Translations under genes and position numbers: made by a program
Shown here: positions 58,743-64,000 of the stretch, piece after piece
How the letters are laid out: each line of letters begins with the position of its first letter
Numbering within the stretch: position 1 is the first letter of the stretch
The notes under the pieces: model-generated
Told to the model about the DNA's origin: nothing
Seen by the model: the letters and a program-made list of their open reading frames with translations, nothing else
Database searches by the model: none
NCBI RefSeq assembly: GCF_004379255.2
Contig: NC_056045.1
Location: forward strand, 8,583,593-8,647,592
From: Salvia splendens
Taxonomy: Eukaryota > Streptophyta > Magnoliopsida > Lamiales > Lamiaceae
DNA length: 64,000 bases
Direction of reading: 5' to 3'

Positions 58743-61579
58743 TGAAGGGGTTTGCTGCGGAGGCGTGCGTTCTAACGGATCACATAAAAACTTATCTATT
58801 TAGCAGATTATTTAGATGAACTCTATACGCGTAATTCTTACATGTATCATGCTCACAACTTGAATTTAAACATGCTTTAGCACAAATAATCCTTAAAACA
58901 TGCTTGCTACGGAGTTAGCCAATTTACCTCGTTGATTCACTTAAGAATCGAAGATGGCTTGCGTCTTTTCCACGTGAAGATCTTGAGTACTCGACCTCGG
59001 ATCTTCTGACTGGTATCCCGGACTGTAATCTGATATTTGTGTGGGCAAATCTCACCAGAATACCAGGACTTAATTAAAGAAGACAGAACCCTGCTCACGG
59101 AAGGAGAGCAAAAATCGTTCATCTCCTTGGAATAGGGGGGACGAAAATTGTAAAATAAAACAAGTGTGTTTTCTGTCTCCTTTATTCTCCTATTTATATT
59201 AAGTCACATATTGGGCCCAGTCAGGGATCTAAGGAAGAATTTGGATATGGCCTCCCCCGATTAGCTTTTTACTAATTAAATCGAACAAACAATTTAATAT
59301 GAGCTTATATTGGAATATTACAATCAACCACTAAAGAAGTAATATCGCACTGCCCATCCAAATCCGAAATTACAAGTATTCCGGGTTTCCATTTGATTGT
59401 CATTTATTTTCCGCGCTTAAGATAGAAACATCCATTAATTAATCAATGTCTGCTATGGACTTAATTAATTAACATATTATAAACTCCAAGAGTGGACTTA
59501 GCAAGAAACACTTATTTATTATTCATAGAGTAATCAAACTCCAACTAGCTAGGTTCCGAATAATAAAACCTTGTTTCGAGCTCCTCTTGTTGATGTTATC
59601 AAACGAGACTCACCTCGCGCACGATTCAATATAATAGCAATCCTAGCACCGCTACATATTAATCGCCACTACCCAAGATACCAGGATCGTTGGGTTACGA
59701 AAAAATTGCACCTATTGGTAAGTCAAAGTAGTAGATAATCAATATCGTATGCTCAATGCTAACGTACATTGATTAAGAAATTAATTATCAAGACCCCGTC
59801 TTTCAGTAGATAGCATAAAAACTCGTCTTGCCGTTTAGATCCAATTCAGTGCTATACCACACCAACGTCATCTTATTTCAATAAGGCTTAGAAATAATCG
59901 GACTGACATTGCAACCTTTCACGATAGGTAGTCTAGGCCTATCTAGGTTGTGAAATTCTTATTTTTCTTTGTTCGGAACTGACCGTGTTACCTTAAAGTG
60001 GACGACGCCCACAACCGGTCTACTAAAACAAAGACTTAGACTTTGTTATGTTCGCTTATACATTTAAATATGCAATAAATATCCATTAAATGTAAAACAT
60101 AACAACATTATGACAAAATTAATATGTTGCATTCATTGGAAAAGAATATATAGAGTTTTACAGTATTCAATCACTCGAAAGGTGATTTCTAGTATACAAA
60201 ACTCTAACATGATGAATGATGAATAGTGAAAGAACTTAGTCTGCGCAGCCGGACTTTTAGCCCACAAATGAATTTAGTAAGCCCGGGCCTTTTAAGAAAA
60301 TCCATGCGTGTTACTGTTGATGGCTTGACAACTTTATAATATATGTTTTGATTTTCGGCATGTGTCCACTGAGTACTCTTGTACTCAGTCCTGCATATAT
60401 TTCTAAATGTGCAGGTTGAACATCAAGACGGAGGAGTGGTGATCGGAGTCGATGAGTATTTAAATAACCAAGTGGATCTTCCAACACTTCGTGTCTTCAT
60501 ACACGAAGTCGTTTAGCAAGGACTTATTCCGCTGTATTTTGTTAAGTGAGAATTGTAGAATCTCATAATCGAACTCCGATTTATTTTGATGAGATATTAT
60601 TTCTGTTTCCAAGACTATGTAATTAAGTACTTGGCTTCTATTCTATGATGTTATCGCCTTTGGGCAAGTTTCTACCCCTTTCTTTCCCCACTTCCTTAAT
60701 CTCCCTCATTAGTCGCGGTTTACCCGCCTTAGCTATCCTTAGCAAAGTGCGGTCGTGACATGAGCAGTGGCGGGGTGAAGTCAGTGTTGTTGGTCCATCA
60801 AGAATAAACTCTCGGAGGTTCATGTCTTCATACATGGAACTGAGTTATTTTGCTTCCGCTGTGCCTTTAGGAAGGCAACGTTTATTTCATCTAAGACTCT
60901 GATATATTCTACAGTATTTCGTTTAAGACTCTGATATTTTTGCATATGTACGAACAGCCACTCGAGTCTGCATGATCGAGTGTTTCTCTTGTTAAGTACT
61001 ATTCCCTTTATTTTATCTTGAATATCTAATTGTCATTTGGCTTTTATCCTTCTTGTTTCCCCTCTTCTTATATCCCCCCTAGTCACGGTACCTCGGGCTA
61101 GGTTATCCTTAATCAGCCACGGTCGTGACAATAGAAGAGTTTTAAATATGATTTTAATCATTAAAAAATTCGTGCCCCTTTCTTCCAAGAAGTGGACGAA
61201 ATTTTATGTTTCACGGAACTGAAGTTCAATCTTCTGTCTAGTCAAGTCCTTTATATTTTGATAAGTTTTGCCCACCCAAAGGTCATTATCTGAGTTCGGG
61301 ATACAAATTAGAAGGTTCGTGGTTGAGGATGAAGAACTCCACGTGGAGAAGGTGCAAGCAATCGACGATTCTTTGGAGAATCAAATCGGTAATTCTAAAC
61401 CGTAGGAAATTCATGAATTATTGTTTTAATTCCTTTTACATGAATTATTTGCGTTCTTGTATGCAATTATGCATTTAACATATGATTAATTGATCTCATA
61501 GTCAGTCAAATAGATATGTATCTCTGATTTATTTGTGAATGCATGACTTCCGTTGTGCAAGGGGCATCAAACCCCAACA
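58743..61579 (-). mobile_element. Long LTR of the LTR retroelement, second copy
   Basis: Same ends as 15167-18024 (TGAAGGGGTTTG and CAAACCCCAACA on the plus strand). Slightly shorter through small deletions, for example near 60655 and 61060. No coding sequence. Confidence 0.6.
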
Positions 61580-62090
61580 ATATATATTAGTGTGTGAAAA
61601 TAGTTAATAAAAGCTAAAAATACACACCAAAACGCTTCTTCGGAAAAGTCTCACGGGTCGTCAGGTACGCATGCCTTGCGAGCTCGGCAAGTCGCTGGGT
61701 TTGCACAACTCTGCTCAGCCTTCGTCAAAAGGCCATAATGTCTTCATCTGGATTCCGATTTAGGCTTACAAGGTAACCACGCCAAGCTCTTTCAAAGAAG
61801 AAGAAGAAGAAAATGGTGGTAAGATAAGAGAATTTAGGCGTCATCTTGATAGGAGATCACTCTTTCAATCAGACCCCAGCTCTAGCTTGGCTGCTTCACT
61901 TAGCAGTGCGCACTCTCCGTAGAACGGCTATATCTCTCTTATCCGGACTCTGATTGAGGCGTGTAAGGTACTCACGCGAAGTTCTTTAGAAGACGAAGAA
62001 AATGGTGTTCTTAGAAGAACATTTGACTCATTGTATGTATTCACTTCTCCTTCTCTTGGTTTGATGCTTCCCAGATTGACATCATTAAGT
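61580..62090. other. Last shared part of the duplicated block, copy 2
   Basis: Matches 18025-18540 and diverges after GACATCATTAAG. Non-coding. Confidence 0.7.
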
Positions 62091-62159
62091 TTTTAAATTT
62101 AAACCAAAAATGTAATCATAATGAAATAATTAATCGGGAGATCAAATTATCTTATTAGA

Positions 62160-62310
62160 CTCGTAAATTTAATTGGATGAGCCCATCACTTAAATTATGC
62201 ACACAGCCCAATCACTTAAATTTGAAAAGAGCCTAAAATAAGGAGTAAAGCCCAAAAAAAGTACTGTACATCTTGGCCCGTATAAAATACTCAAAGAAAG
62301 GCCCAACAAT
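62160..62310 (+). promoter_or_regulatory. RPN2 promoter: TATA box and GCCCA cluster
   Basis: TATAAAATAC at 62281-62290, about 160 bp before the start codon. Around it, five GCCC-core motifs (GAGCCCATC, CAGCCCAAT, AAGCCCAAA, TTGGCCCG, AGGCCCAAC) fall within roughly 130 bp. TGGGCY/GGCCCA site II boxes are a known feature of plant housekeeping promoters and are bound by TCP factors. Confidence 0.5.
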
Positions 62311-62449
62311 AAAAGAAGTGAAGAGAGTCACTCTCAAGCGAAGACTACAACGTTTCTTCTCATCAGTGAGCAATCTACTGAATCTACTCACACTTTGAAT
62401 GATTCTCCTTGTTCTGATTCACTAATCATCGCCAAATTTTCGTCAGGAA

Positions 62450-64000
62450 ATGGCCCGAGATTTAGGGATCCTGGTCATAGTGGTTTTGGTGTTGGCGGCG
62501 ACCTGCCAATCGGCCGTCGTCAGTCCGGTCTCGGAATCTCATCGATCTGCGGCATTGGAGCTCTTTTCTCCTGCTCATGGATCTTATGGAAGGTTGAATA
62601 TAAACACTCTCGAAACTCATCCTCTTCGCATTGTGTTTGACTCCCAAATTGTAGGTTCTAGTTGAATATTTTGGCCAATTTGATTTCTTCGAGAGTGATT
62701 ACGCTGGGAAAATTTGTGATTTCACACTCATTGATTAATTGGAAGATCTGGTATTCCAGTACAAGATTAGTTTAGCACTCGGTCATGTCTAGTAAGTTGG
62801 TTGGACTTACTATTTTCCGAGCCTCCCATATCGAGTTTTAGCTAATTTAAGTAGAATTTCTGATTTGCCTTGATTACCGTGCTTAACATGGAGTGTTCTT
62901 TTCGAGATTGATTACATTTCTATTCCCCATTTGCATTGGGATTTTGCATAAACCTTGGCTTACTGTTGCAGTCCAAATTACTGCTTTTGTGCAATATAAT
63001 TATATTTCTCCTCGCCTCTGTATATTCCCCGATGCTAATCATTATTGTAGCTTGCTTGGTAAAAGAATTCCGCCTAACGCATGCGTTTAAGATAGCTGGG
63101 CATCTTACTATGTTGTACTTCTTATTTCCAGTTTGGAGGAGACATATGAGGCTTTAAAGACGTTTAAGGTTCTTGGTATTGAAAAGAAGCATGCTATAAG
63201 AACTTCGTCTTGTGCTTCTGTGGCGGACACCTTAAAGTCAACTTCTTCAGCTTTAAAGGATTTTTTCGATGCATTAAGGGTTAACAGCATACTGAAGTGT
63301 GAGCTCAATAGTGAGGCTGTTCGGGTATTGAAAACCTTTATGCCATCAGCTACATTATGTGTAAAATCTTGTTCTTCAAAGAGGTACTGTTCTTACTTCT
63401 CACCCTTATGTTCTTGATCCCCAGGGAACTCAGTCTAGACTTAAGGACTCTCTGAATGGTGCCAGTTCGCTTATTGATTTTTACTATTCTATTGGTGGAT
63501 TAGTGCTTTTGAAGGTAAAGATCTCATCTATTCCTGTTAAGATCTCTTTTTGTTAGTTTTCAACTAGGTTACAAAAGTATACCCATGTTGAGAGAAAAAA
63601 AACTGAAAGTGGTGTTAATGATTGTTCCTCAAACCGATCACTAGCCCCCGCCCCCTCCCCCAAATGTAAGTTTATGCAAAAAATTATGCAGTCCCTAAGC
63701 TTTCTGGAGAATCATTTAGCCATTCATTTCTTATCCTCATTTTCTGCTGTATTGAATTCTTTTCACATGGTATATTCATTTGGTATCAGGAACAGATGTC
63801 TGAAGTTGATGTTAATCTCGGAGATGCTGATAGAATTTTTCGCTCAATAAAGGTCGAATCTGGATTAATTGCATATTTTGGGTTACTAAATGTGCTCTTT
63901 ACTTACTCCATGTAATACTTGAATGCCTATCTTTCTGTCCTTTCTTGCAGGCGCTTGGTCAGAGTGATGGAAGGTGGCGTCTTAGTTCCAACAATCCAGA
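62450..64000 (+). CDS. RPN2: Ribophorin II / OST subunit 2, first exons (runs off the edge)
   Basis: A non-catalytic subunit of the ER oligosaccharyltransferase that N-glycosylates nascent secretory proteins. Exons: 62450-62592, 63132-63514, 63790-63852 and 63951 onward, with GT-AG introns. It begins with a signal peptide (MARDLGILVIVVLVLAATCQ), followed by SESHRSAALELFSP, then SLEETYEALKTFKVLGIEKK, SSLIDFYYSIGGLVLLK and ALGQSDGRWRLSSNNP, all typical of plant ribophorin II. Exon 2 needs a one-base frame change: after CVKSCSSKR an extra T at 63385 shifts ...SKR to the frame that continues TVLTSHPYVLDPQGTQSR. Either a base-call error or a real mutation. The start codon was chosen because it opens the signal peptide directly. 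Confidence 0.88.

Noticed and set aside
63384..63424. A 41-bp intron to explain the RPN2 frame change
   Set aside because: It has GT-AG ends but is shorter than plant introns normally are, and it would remove coding sequence (TVLTSHPYVLDPQ) that reads well in the shifted frame.

Overview
This is a 64 kb piece of an AT-rich, repeat-dense plant nuclear genome. It holds a FRIGIDA-like gene, a three-exon NAC transcription factor gene, the first exons of a plant ribophorin II (RPN2) gene, FAR1-type MULE transposases, and typical angiosperm hAT, PIF/Harbinger, Stowaway and LTR elements. Protein resemblance makes me lean towards a core eudicot, perhaps an asterid such as Lamiales; that is inference.

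Layout. (1) About 1-18,540 and about 44,277-62,090 are two direct copies of one transposon-built block, some 44 kb apart and visibly diverged. Each starts inside a Mutator-like element (MULE) and runs through its terminal arrays, a minisatellite-bearing inverted-repeat element, AT-rich DNA with nested MITEs and hATs, a GC-rich patch, and one end of an LTR element with a very long LTR. They differ by clean insertions. Copy 1 alone has a 928-bp hAT element and a string of elements separated by TA tracts. Copy 2 alone has a 1.85-kb Harbinger element and a 2.9-kb internal tandem duplication. (2) Between them, 18.5-35.6 kb is the gene-bearing part: the FRIGIDA-like gene (minus strand), a small Ty3/gypsy-like element carrying a hAT that carries a Stowaway MITE, the NAC gene (minus strand), a (TA)n-flanked inverted-repeat element, a 92-bp tandem array, and a short bHLH-like gene fragment. 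(3) 35.6-47.0 kb is a large two-gene MULE: an 11-exon gene ending in a Ulp1/C48-protease-like domain (plus strand), convergent with a FAR1-type transposase gene (minus strand). (4) RPN2 begins at 62,450 and runs off the right edge.

The most interesting candidate system is the two-gene MULE. Its noncoding DNA (introns, intergene, terminal arrays) is peppered with the word TGCATTAT/ATAATGCA, which is absent from the exons of the Ulp1-like gene. A second Ulp1-bearing element at 3.15-5.57 kb has its own word, TATGACCC/GGGTCATA. In both elements the position expected for the catalytic cysteine of the protease is Asn, and the MULE protein starts with an AT-hook-like motif. This resembles the VANDAL/VANC anti-silencing arrangement known from Arabidopsis MULEs, in which an accessory protein recognises a short element-specific word scattered in noncoding DNA. 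The link here is inference. The copy in view is damaged: an in-frame TGA, a hAT insertion in exon 5, and a one-base deletion in the transposase.

All coordinates, exon models and word counts were made by eye.
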